From Tetraselmis striata (taxonomy: Eukaryota; Chlorophyta; Chlorodendrophyceae; Chlorodendrales; Chlorodendraceae), in NCBI GenBank assembly GCA_006384855.1, contig VCJN01003112.1, forward strand, positions 39,076-103,075: a stretch of 64,000 bases of DNA, read 5' to 3'. The number at the start of each line of letters is the position of its first letter. Positions within the stretch are counted from its first letter, which is position 1. Under the pieces are notes generated by a model, which saw nothing but the letters and a program-made list of their open reading frames with translations, had not been told where the DNA came from and searched no databases. The translations under genes were made by a program, and so were the position numbers. Shown one piece after another: positions 44,314-55,331 of this stretch.

Positions 44314-47300
44314 GTTGAGGCAACTAGCTATGGACTAAGGATGATGACCCGGTACATGTACATGACGAGTATCGTCCGCGGGGCACCCACACCGGTTCGT
44401 GTAGGTACTCGTTTCTGAAGACCGCAAACGGGTCTTAAATCCGAGATGTGTAGTTGGCAACGCTTTTTGGCTAGTACGTGGCACACGCTACATGCGTATT
44501 ATTAGCACGTGACCGTTCGCGCTCCTCCCTCATCATCCCGCCGTCAGCCCCATCCCTGCCCGCGACACACAAGACGAAGCACATAAAGGCCACCACATGC
44601 CTAATACGTAAGGGCGCTGCTACCACGGTATGCGGGTGATGGTGCCGGCCGGTGTGTCCGATTGGCATCGGTTGGGCGGGATGGGTTGGCGAGACGGGTG
44701 GTCACGTGGGCTCAGAGTTTTGATCAAATGACGGTATATTTGACTATATCAACCGGATACTAATTATTACTCGTACTAGTTTCGGTAGTTGCATCTCAGG
44801 ATTGTGACCCCGCTTCACATAGCTTCAAGCCCGGGAGTAATTCATTTAGCGAGTACCCGGGGAACCGGTCTGCCGGTCATCATGCGGTCGCATGCACTAA
44901 ACCTTATTATACGAATGCTCCGGGAGTATCATCATTTGCAATGGCCGTGGTGCGTGAGTACTCGTACTCCATAGTACGGGCCATTCTTTTTTTCCCGCCC
45001 CCGGGACAGGATTGGCACCAGTGAAACCCTTGCAGCGTCTCTACGACGGCCATTCTATACCGCGTAGGCGCGTAGTGCGTAGGAGCATTGGCGCGGTACG
45101 GAGAAACGGTACGTTGCATCGCTTCGGCATGCAATGAATATTTTTATTCTATACTAGTACCGACCTACTAGGCTACTACCCGGCAATGTAGGCCATGTTG
45201 TCGCAACGGCCGGGATGTAGAAGCGGCTAGGCTCGAATGCGCCGCCATCTTTGCGCCCAGTGCGACGCGCTAACCATTGCTAGCCGCAGTGGCGAACACC
45301 ACGGAGAGCGAGCCCACCCCGGGGATGCCTCTGAATATCCTGATTCGGAAAACGGCATCTCGCCTTCCGGTACTCCTAACAAACGGCAACGATCGGCCAC
45401 CACGGCCGCAAGGGGAAGCAAAGCTAGGTCAATTCGAACTTCGAGGCGTGAAGTTTCAGGCCTCCTCACACGCACTCCGAGGGTGAGTGACAACGGAAGC
45501 TGGGATGTGTACATGTCGGGCGAAAGAAAGGCGCCGTGAGCCGGAGAAATTGGTCGAGGCAAGCGGGTAGGGTATGCGTGGTACATGCACGCCCACCACC
45601 GGAATGGCGGCGCCTGCTGGCACCGCGACTGGCTCCTACATACTCCTACGCGACTACGCGATACGGAGCACGCCCGATTTTTCGAGCATTGCGGTGCTCC
45701 TCCTATGCGTAGTAGACTATAAGTGTACGGAAGCAGTACCCGTGCCACTTTTTCGCCTAATTTGGCAATCACGTACCGCGCCTACGCTTCCACACACTAC
45801 GCACGCGCCTACGCGCTATGGAATGGGTCGAATTGTCGGTCGTCATATCGTTCCGACATCATGCAGTGGATATGGGCGACATGTATACAAGTACAATGCG
45901 TGGCGCGCACCGCTTGTATGATGGGTAGCACGTATGGTGAGTGAACCTATTATGCCCTCTAAGCATTATATAGTATATAAGATCTTCACACGTTTCCCCG
46001 CGAGATGCGCGCTTTTGCTATTACGGTATTGTCACGGCACTCCGCCGTTGGATCTTCGATTGTTGGCTAGTCGCAGATGATAGGATAGCCGTAGGTTTAA
46101 TGTAGAATTTGGGCCCGACCCCGCCAAGGCCCACCCCCACATTCTCCCCCTCCCCACCAGCCGCGTCGATATTATTTTGCTAGTCAAAATATTTCCTGGC
46201 TGCCGAGGACGCCCGGTGGCAACGCTAGGCTGGCTCGAGCCCCACCCCGCCCCTCTCCTACGGTCCTACCCCTCGTTGCCCCACTATGACGGGAGCGAGA
46301 GGAAGGCTAGGCGGGGCGGTGGGGTTGGGTCAAAGGCAAGGGGAACTAGTCGCAGCGGGCTCGCTTCGTATGTGCTCCCACTGCGACGACTATTTCGTGC
46401 CTTGACCCCTTATCCTTGCTTGACCTCCCGCCACGCTCTTACGACCATGCGACAGCGCAGTCGATGGTTAGCAATCCGCACATGTGCTCAACCTTGCCGG
46501 TGCCTTGCTTGTGGCTTGCTTCGCCTTGTCGCTATTTGTGCTAGTGGTCAAACGAAGGGGACGTCGCACATGACTCACGAGCGAGTCGGAACTATAGTAC
46601 CAAGGAGGTCTAGCAAAGAGTCGCGCAACCGGGGGTATGGGGGGGAGGGGGGGTAGGGAGGGCATGCGAGGCAAGGTTGGGTTGATCTTACTGAGGACCT
46701 ACCATTGTTGGTAGATGATGCCAAGCGCCGGTCGCAGCATGGCGGTGTCGGCGAGCGAAGGTGGAGTGTCTGCCGTCGAGCGTGGCGAGCGATCATGTTG
46801 ACCTTTGACTCGCGACGAAGGCATCATGCATCGGCCAGCCGGCGCGGCGGGGCGCCGCGGGGCGCGCGATATTATTATATATTCGTTGTATCGTCGCCAG
46901 GCAAAATTATCACGGTCTGTCGGTGGGGGATAGCCAATGTATTGTACAAAAAGGCGGGAAACTTATATGTAAATATGTCTTGTCAGGCAAGACGGACCAT
47001 ATAGTGGTGCTTAACGTACCCGCCCGGCGTCACGATCGGATTCAGGCCGTGACAATACTACTAGAAGTACTCCGGCAAGCCGTGACAGGTCTTGTAGCAT
47101 CGTGCGCTAGCGACTTGCTTTCGTCGTTGACTGGCAAGTTAGAGGTGAATATAATTTATCAAATTACGGCGGACGTACGTTCGCGCCACCCGTGCCGCGC
47201 CATCGTGTGCTCATGGCTGTTGCGCTAATCTCACAGGGTATCGGCCTAGCCACTAACGCCCAACCACGCACGGCTACGCCATGGAAGGGTTAAAACTGAT

Positions 47301-48411
47301 TGACAGGCCCCCGATAGGCCGGAAGTGACCTCAATCAAGGGAGTGACGATGGATTCACCCGTTCGTCGGTTAGTTTGATGCCGACCGAGTCAACCGTTCC
47401 ACGTAGCGTACCACCCCCCTCGCGGAATGCCTAAACTCAATCAAAGATGATGATTTTACATTCCCGGGCCATTGTCACATGCAGGTGTGAGAAACTGTGG
47501 TCCAGTACTGAAACAACGACGACACAAGGCTGGAAATTGAAATTGAAATTGATTACAACTGCTCGTCTGCTACACCCACTCGCTCATACTTAGTTGTTAA
47601 GAGGACCTGATATCTCTAACCAACACAGTGGGGAACACGAAGAGTTATCACAGGTTAAGCTATCGGCCATCCGCCCCCTATATTCCCTAGCTCCTCGATC
47701 CTCCGTACGTCTAGCCGGCTATATAGGTAAGTCAACAACGCCCCCGTGATGTCCCTACCTAAGTCAGACCCATGCCATCCATAGCTTAGCATGCACGGCA
47801 AGGCAGCCAGAGGCGTCCCGCCTGCGGCTTGTGAGGTGAGATAGGGGAGAGGAGCTTACCGGAATAGCTCCATGGTGCTCTGTATTTATATACCGCTGAG
47901 CCGGCTACTTTGGTGGGGTGGGGGCTACAATCCCCTCCATCTCTAGTATTTTTTGGCACAATATACTGCGTTTAATGGCATGATGACTTTGTCTGGTGCC
48001 GATTCCAAACTCGCGGGTCGGGCGATATATTGTCTATAATACTTGCGGGGGAAAAGTGCAGGTAAATTCGAAAGTATGCAATTCTGGGCGTATCGGCTAA
48101 ACACGTCCGTAGTTCTTAGGTTGGGGCGCTGATAGTCCAGGGCGTGCGTCCGGCTTGGGGTTGGGTGCCTTGCCGGCGGAGAATATCAGCATACGGACCA
48201 CCGGCGATTGCAAGGGGATTGTCCGGCGCGGTGGACGACGGAGGCGGTGGGCCTCGGCCGCGAGCTAGGCCATGCGGGACGCCTGGGCTGCTGCTAGGTG
48301 GTGGTATGCTCGAGGGGGGCGCCTCCGAGGCCTCTCCTATCGCGGTGGGGGCTTGGACTGCGGCCGGTGGAGATGGCTCGGGTGCGCGGCTGGATCGACG
48401 CTTGTCGCCGG
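44314..48411. other. Gene-poor stretch
   Basis: A second copy of repeat D lies at 44990-45052. An open frame at 45237-45539 ends in a basic, Ser/Thr-rich part (PNKRQRSATTAARGSKARS) without a recognised family. Between 46.7 and 48.1 kb I see nothing beyond short chance frames. Confidence 0.4.
44990..45052 (+). repeat. Dispersed repeat D, copy 2
   Basis: It shares CCCGCCCCCGGGACAG, CACCAGTGAAACCCTTGCAG and a final GACGGCC block with 7388-7450. Confidence 0.6.
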
Positions 48412-49434
48412 TTAGTCGACTTCAGGTGGCGGGTCGTCGTCGTCCATCTCCGTGTCGTGAGGGGCTGCCGCGGCCGGGGGTTGGGCCGCTTGTAGCTGGC
48501 TAGGTGTAGGTGGCGGGAGCTCCCGGGGGATTTGGCCGTGGTGCATCGCCGTCAGGTTGGTTGTAGTCGGCGCCGGTTGGTGAATAGTAGCTATCCTCTC
48601 CCGCCTATGTAGGTGCATATGGTACTGTCTGCGACGTGTTTCGCGTCGGACCCCTTGTTAGTGGTGAGTCTAGCTATGCTCACCCCTGCCGGAGCGGCGG
48701 CAGCTGGCATAGGGGCGCGCCGGGTCACCGCCCGGACGTCGTGAGTTGATGTGTGTACCCCGAGCTTAGCGGGGCTGAGGGCGGTACGGATCAGGTTCAA
48801 AAATATACGGCTATGGCGCAGGTCGACCCGTCACACGGTTGCGGGTCACCATATCACTGAATAGCATGGCGACTTGTGTGGCACCGTCGGTACCAAGGAG
48901 GAGATTGATTGGGCGCTGGCGGGACTGGCGGTTCAAAACGCGGAGAAGGCGACGGGCAGCAGGTGGGACTCCGGCGCCTGCGATTTTTTTTTGCGGCAAT
49001 GGTTGTTCGGATCTTGGGGGGTTGGGATTTGCCGCCGCGCGGCGCATCGAGAGTGGCGCCGACCACGACCTCCTGATGCTCCTCGTGTTGATGTCCATGG
49101 TGGCTGTAGTGATGGTCTCATGTGAAGCGTGCTCTTCACGCCTTTGTGGCCGATGGGCGCTCGCTGGAGTTGGCATGGGGCGGGCAACATGTCGGAGTTG
49201 GGTGCCTGCGTTTTTTATGGCGGCAATGGTTGTTCGGATCTTGGGGCATTGCGTCTTTTCCGCCGCGCAGCGCATCGAGCAGAGTGGCGCCGACCGCGGG
49301 CTTTTGTTGCTCCTCGGTATGTTGATGTCCGTGGTTGTAGTGATGGCATGCTCTTCAAACCGCTGTGGGCGCTAGCCCGTGGTTTGCATGGTGGTGGGTC
49401 GTCCGGTCGTCGGTCGGTCCACCGTTTCACATGA
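48412..49434 (-). other. GC-rich region with a 228-bp tandem duplication and minus-strand frames
   Basis: The block CGGCAATGGTTGTTCGGATC recurs at about 48993 and 49220, with matching sequence on both sides (CGCGCAGCGCATCGAG, GTGGCGCCGACC, GTTGATGTCC, GTAGTGATGG), giving two units of about 228 bp. Minus-strand frames cross it, one ending with LFSDMVTRNRVTG and another ending at 48412 in an acidic tail TEMDDDDPPPEVD. They may be remains of one mobile-element gene; no domain is recognisable. Confidence 0.45.
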
Positions 49435-50194
49435 GTACACTATCCGCACCAGTAAGTAGCATACGCGACGGCTTGTCCGGATTTAGTACACACGCAGTAC
49501 TTCGCCCGGTGTTAAGGGCCGCCGGCTAAAAAGTGAGAAGTTATGAGGCTGCTGGGACGCACACTACGGGTTACAAAGAAACGGTCGCGCCGTGGCCCCG
49601 TGCCGGCATGCCGTAATTGTACGAGTACTCGAACTACCGTATACAAGTACAAATAGTCTAGTCCTTAGTGGCATATACAACGACCGGTCGCTACTACAAA
49701 TAACAAGGGGTACATCAGCATTAACTAAGGATTAGCAAAAAATATACTTGCCGCATTCTACGTTTAAATGTTCCGACATGTTCTAACATGTCAATATTAT
49801 GAGATAGCGACCACCAATACTATATAGCGAGCTATTTCATTATATTGGGCACCCAAACTATGGAGCACCCGCTCAGGACGACAAGGCCAGCAATGGCCAG
49901 TAGGGTTGCAGGAATGAAGATGCGCGGCTCATCAGCCCTATAGCTATCTATCTACTAGGTTTCCCCAAGCGGGCGGGGCCGTTCACATTGAGAGACGGCG
50001 AGGCGTACCAACCATGACCCCACCGGATATGCTCGCTCTACAAAGCTTCCCCCGGTCATACCTTTTACCCAAATGTGTGATCAACGCGCACACCGGTGAT
50101 GGTAACGATGTACCGCCCGTATTCGCTGCTCCCATCGGGCGATGTCTAAGGTAAGCATCGTTCCGGGGCGTCATACGGGCTCATAGACGTCGTT
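49435..50194. other. Gene-free stretch
   Basis: Mixed composition with AT-rich parts around 49730-49850; no repeat or coding signal stands out. Confidence 0.4.
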
Positions 50195-51240
50195 CCGGGG
50201 CGTCATACCACCGCCCGGCCCCCGTCGGAGGATTCCAGCCCCAAGGCAGAAATCCACTGCCCGACCCCCGTCGGAGGATGCCAGCCATGCGGCCCCATTT
50301 ACGGGGCCGACATCCTCCTATACATGTTACGGAGCGGTACAACAGCAAATACCGACACGAATGCGGGCGGCGGTGGGGCGAAAAATGTCCCCGTACCGCC
50401 CTTCACCGCCCGACCCCCGTCGGGGGTTGCCAGCCTCGCGGCCCCATTTACAGGTCAAACATCCTCTGACAACTTCGACAAGGTATGGCGCGGTATGACA
50501 ACGAGCACAGACACGAGGTGAAAATGTGGATCCAATGGGCGGGCGGAGAGGGGCGGGGCGAAAATGTCACCGCATCGCCCTTCACCGACCGACCCCCGTC
50601 GGAGGATGCCAGCCCCACGGGCCCATTTATGGGGCCGACATCCCTCGACATGGTACGGAGCAGGGTTGGACTGCAGTATCTACTGCACTGCAGATTGCAG
50701 AAACTGCAGCATGCAATTAAGCTACTGCACTGCAGCCTACAGTACTTCCCGAAAAGGGGCTGCAGTGCAGTTATCCAAAGTTCCCCAAATATATATATAT
50801 GCCCTTACCTGTCCCGCCCTTCCCTATCTATAATCATCAGTTTCAGTGCTACTACAGCCTGCACTGCAGCCTGCAGTACCGCAGCCTGTTGACTGCAGCC
50901 TGCAGGCAGCCTGCAGTACTGCAGCCTGCCGTACTGCAGCCTGCACTACAGCCTGCCTGCAGCCTGCAGTACTGCAGCCTGCCTGCAGCCTGCAGTACTG
51001 GAAAGTGGACTGCAGCCCAACCCTGGTACGGAGCGGTACCACAACGGTACCGACACGAGGTGAAAATGTGGATCTGATGCGAAAATAAAGCGCCGAAATT
51101 CACGGAGACATTTCGGCGATCCGCAAATAATCGCCTACATCCAATAAAACACGATTTCACACTGCTGGACTGCGTCAGGGGAGGGGCGGAGACGTGGGCG
51201 GGGCCAAAATGTCCCCGTACCTGTACTGCCCTTTCTTCCA
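50195..51240. repeat. Diverged tandem repeat of about 150-175 bp with a CTGCAG-rich tract inside
   Basis: The block GACCCCCGTCGGAGGATGCC followed by GGCCCCATTTA(C/T) recurs at about 50264, 50412 and 50587. The block GAGCGGTAC...CGACACGA recurs at about 50331, 50490 and 51030, and GGCGAAAATGTC near 50380, 50565 and 51205. The last unit is separated from the others by 50668-51015, which holds the CTGCAG-rich tract. Confidence 0.7.
50668..51015. repeat. CTGCAG-rich palindromic tract
   Basis: Repeated GCAGCCTGCAGTACT and CTGCAGCCTGC words, dense from about 50855 to 51000. CTGCAG is self-complementary, so both strands can fold back. It lies inside the 150-175-bp repeat as if inserted. Confidence 0.8.
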
Positions 51241-52020
51241 ACACAGGTTTTTTAGGTTTTACGGGTTTTTATACGGGTTTTTAAAACGGGGTTTTTCCAC
51301 GCCCTACTTGTTCTTTCCAGGGCAGTACTTGTTCTGTTATGATCTAAACTAGTTTATGGGGTTTCCATCCTTGACCTAACCGCTTTTCAGCTACAAGTGC
51401 TGCGCAGTGGTACGGGAACTAGTAACTGTTGTTGCGCCCTTGTTGGGTGCAGCACGAGTAGACATAAAAGCAGCCAGAACAGCTGAGCCTGCCATCTTCC
51501 AGTTTTCGCTGCGTTCCACGCAGCGCACCCCCCGTGACTCCGTTTTCCGTCCACGCTTTCACTTTACCGCCTTCCTGCCAATTTCGGCTCTTGTCAGTGT
51601 AAATCAGCCTGATATGTTTTTGGCAAAACCATACTCAACTTTGACACCCCCGTTACCCGCAGTTATCCCGGTGATACGACGAAGTAAGCGGCATACCGGG
51701 GCTGTGTGAATCTGCGCCGACGACGCGGCGACGGTCACGACGGGTGCGTCGGCGCAGCGCCTGACGCAGTCATCATCCGTTATTGCGCGGCGGGTCCGCG
51801 CTTTGTATGGGACATCTACTACCCAGGTAGCGGCACCGCCCCAAGGCCTTCGTCAGATGCGGAGGCGTCGTCGATATTGCGACTCGGGGGGCCATACGAT
51901 ACTGTAGCGTGAGTTTCAGTCCAGTGCGTGAGTGGGTGTGCGTGTAGAGGCGCGGGCGCGAAGCAGTGCCCGCGGAATCAGCCGCTGGCGTCGCCGGAGA
52001 GCGCGTTCCCACGCGACGAG
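51241..52020. other. Region upstream of the glycosyltransferase gene
   Basis: A short copy of the start of repeat C lies at 51335-51365 (TCTAAACTAGTTTATGGGGT). An open frame at 51407-51706 shows no motif. The promoter and 5' UTR of the following gene should lie in the last few hundred bases; no core element is clear. Confidence 0.35.
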
Positions 52021-55000
52021 ATGGCTCCGCGGGCGGCCCTGCTGGCCTGGGCGCTCCTCCTATCGGCCGGGCGCTGCACTGCTGCGCCGCGGGGGTAGCG
52101 ACCCCGTGGAAGAGCTGCCATCCCGCGTGGGATTGCTGCGGACCGGATTCACGCACTGGACGGCCCTCCGTTACTCGGCAGGCGACTACGAGGAGGAGGA
52201 GGCGGAATCGTCCACCGCGGACGGGGCGTCATACGTGGTCAAGCCGTTCGGCGCTGAAGAGGTGGACAGTGCCTGCTGCCTTATTCAACCTCGCGCCTGG
52301 GTGTTTTTTCTATCATGAGGACTGTGTTCTTGACTTGATGCGGTCTCCTGCATATATGCTCAATCAGATGGACTTTCGAGGCAGAGGAGCTGACGCCGCG
52401 CAGCGCCTCGCTGCCGCCGCTGGACCACTCAAAGCAGCGCTACTGGGCCTGCCTGCACCCGGACAGCCCGCCGGGCGGGGCGTCGGGTCGCGCGCAGGCG
52501 TGCCGCTTCAAGAGCCGCACCGCGGTGGGGGTGAAGTCGATGCTGGAGCGCACCTGGGCGCCCAAGCTGCTCGGCAAGGTAAACAAACACCTGGCCGACT
52601 AAAGTTGTACACCTAACAGGTGTACTGCCATATCATATGACGCCTGATTATTACGGTTTATAAAATGCGAATCCTCCTTACCAACAGGTGACGGAGAACT
52701 CACACGGTTCGGGGCCGGCCTTCGCCGTGGCACCGAGCTCCTCGCGCCGCAGCCGGGGCGCGGCGACGTGCGAGAATCCGCACGTGCGGAGCAAGCCGCT
52801 GATGAACACCGGCGCGCCGCTGCGGACGATCGTATTCGTCGCGCTCGGCGGCGGCCGGCTGTGCCAGGCGGGCACGCACGACTGGCGCGCCAACCTGCCG
52901 CGCTACCTCGGCAAGTTCACCGGGGCCAAGGTCATCATCTACGGCCAGACCAGCCACACCTGCTTCTACTGCCACAATCCAGAGGGCCGTAGCGAGGGCT
53001 GCTCCCGAGACTCAAGACCCACGGCGCGGACGCGGTCTTCGTCGTCGGCTCCGGGCGCGTGTACACGCGCAGCAGGCGTGTCGCCCCTCGGAGCTCGGCG
53101 CGGGTCGATACTGGTGCGAGCAGCAGTTCACGGACCTGTGGCAGCTGCTCAGCAACAAATGGGCGGAGCAGGCACGACTGCTGGTGAGACCCCGTACTCG
53201 CTGTGAAGGGCGAGGACTGGGCGAGGTTGGGCGGGGGCGTTGTGTGTGTTATGTCGCGATGACGGTGCGACGGCCGCAACCGCTGCAGGTGCACTTTCCA
53301 ATCAGAACATGAAGCGGCTCATGCACAACGAAATCTTTGACTTCGACGCATCATCGGTGCGCCACCCCTCCTTCACTTGGCCAGCCCCCCTCGCACAGCA
53401 TACATTTGACCCAAACTTGCGCCTTCCTGGAGGCGTGCTGATCCCTATGGCTGCTGCGCTGTGCGCGCAGATGACGGCTCCTTCGTCAAGCCGTCCAGCC
53501 CATGCGCGCACGAGGCTCTCGCCAAGTGCAGGTACGACAAGAAGCAGGATGCGCTGCTGTACGTGGCCCGGATCTCTGACGGCAAGGGCAGAAGGCCTTC
53601 ATCGAGAATGTCGACCCCGAGGTGGGCGATTCCTCCCCCCCCCACCCCCCCCCTGGGGTCATGACCACCACCACACACACACCTGTCTCTCTTAGACAAC
53701 ATGACAGTCGCGCCTGACGCGCTCCCAACCGTTCCCCTGTCTCACTCCGGCGCTGCTGCCTGGCGTGCTGCTGCAGATGCTGAAGGGGTACAAGGTCCAC
53801 TTTTACGGAGACGGCCCGGCGATCCTGAAGCAAGAGATTGCGGAGGCCGCCAAGAGCAGGGGCATCCAGGCCCAGGTGCATGGGGCAGTGAGCAAGGTAA
53901 TGGCCACTGCACGGGTGGCGCTGCGGCGATATCATCCAAGCTTCCCAACACCTCCGTAACATTTCCGTTGGGGCTACAGGCTACAAGATTACTGAACTGT
54001 TCTGCACCATCCGGATGGAACTCTGATGGATTGCCTGATTAATCCTCTCTTCGTTGGGGGCAAATGATTGATAGTGCGCTGACATGACATGACACGTGTA
54101 CATGCGGATGCGCTTCCAGGACACGGTCTTCCAGGCGCTGTGCATGGGCAAGGGGCTACGTCATGTATGCGGAGGTACAAGACCCGCGCGCGGTGTACGA
54201 GGGCGTGACGGCCGGCATGCCGGTGTTTGTGGCCCGGGAGGCGCAGGTGGCCACCGAGCTGGTGGAGCAAGCCCTTTGTCACGGTGGGAGCTGACTCTCT
54301 GTCGCGGCTGATGACACGTCGCAATAGCTGCGGGCCGCGTCGTGGCGATCACGTTACACGCGCCCGTCGTCCATATTATAAACTTGTATGGAGTTGCGAT
54401 TATTGTTTTGTCCCGGCTTTTGCCCCGTCATCCTGGACGTTGGAACACGTCACTTTATTAAACCATGTGTATTCGGGTCCCGACTCGCGTGCAAGGACCC
54501 TTACTTACTATGGTAATAATGCTTTTGACTCTCGGATTGGGCTTGCAAGGTGATCTATAGGACCATTCGCTATGGGTTCTTCTGGATAAAACTTACTCTG
54601 CCAGGCAGGGAAGGTCCATACTCGCGATGTTTTTACTGTCACCGCTACGGCCGGCACCCTCGAGCATTTGAGACCATCCCTGAGACTCCCGCAACAGTTA
54701 GTTGGGTTGGCGGGTCGGAAAACAATGAGTTGTGTTGCAGCAACCCATTGACATATCCGTGTGGTATTCGTGGTATTTTCTGATACATTTAGGATGAAAT
54801 GCAGATTTTTTTTTCTCTTTGGGCGGGGGAGGGAATCAAGAACGGCAATATACCTCAAACCCGAAGCATGCTTTTGGCGGGTTCTCGAATGATTACATGA
54901 TTACAGGGTACTTTTGGCACTGCTGATACCGGTGCTGGGATTTGACAGCCAGATCCGCCACTCGCATCACAGGGCGGGGGGTCTCTGCCCCCCCCCCCCC

Positions 55001-55331
55001 CCCCCCCCCCCCACCTCCGCTAATGGAATGACATATCGTAAGCGTGCTTAGTCCCTTTTGCCCCCACCTTTGCGTCTTCCGCTGTCGTCGCTGCGCATGT
55101 GCAGGAGTCTGTCCGGAGGCCGGAGAAGGGGCGAGAGCTCCCTCAGCTTCCAGGAGCGGCTTCAATGCGGACTTTGCGGGATTTCATGGCGCAGGTGCGG
55201 GCGGAGCCGCACGCGCAGATCGGCAAGTGGGTGGACACGAGCCTGAGGGACGAGACGGTGTACTCAACCCTGTGCAAGCGGCTCTGCCTCTGCAAGAGCA
55301 CCCGCCCCAGAGTGCACAGCGCAGGTGGGGC
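52021..55331 (+). CDS. Secretory-pathway glycosyltransferase-like protein, GT-B fold (frame-broken)
   Basis: The ATG at 52021 opens a signal peptide, APRAALLAWALLLSAGRCTA. A TAG at 52096 directly follows a G5 run (52091-52095); losing one G restores the frame into SDPVEELPSRVGLLRTGFTH. Exons by GT/AG: 52021-52300, 52381-52578, 52688-53183, 53289-53621, 53777-53896, 54120 to about 54330, and 55105 to about 55330. Motifs include RTIVFVALGGG, KVIIYGQTSHTCFYC, ADAVFVVGSGRVY, then the donor-binding half DALLYVARISDGKG, YKVHFYGDGPAILKQEIAEA and VYEGVTAGMPVFVAREAQV, as in family-4-type glycosyltransferases. The last exon (FMAQVRAEPHAQIGKWVD, DETVYSTLC) fits a C-terminal helix. At least five further one-base breaks occur (near 53000, 53065, 53440, 53590, 54157 and 54270). 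Donor and acceptor sugars are unknown. It is either a young pseudogene or a gene with poor consensus. Confidence 0.55.
54335..55100. other. Gene-free stretch, probably an intron of the glycosyltransferase gene
   Basis: Contains a C25 run at 54988-55012 shortly before the acceptor at 55103-55104. No coding signal seen. Confidence 0.4.

Noticed and set aside
50195..51240. CRISPR-like array
   Set aside because: Units are 150-175 bp and diverged, with no short identical repeats separated by unique spacers, and the genome is eukaryotic.
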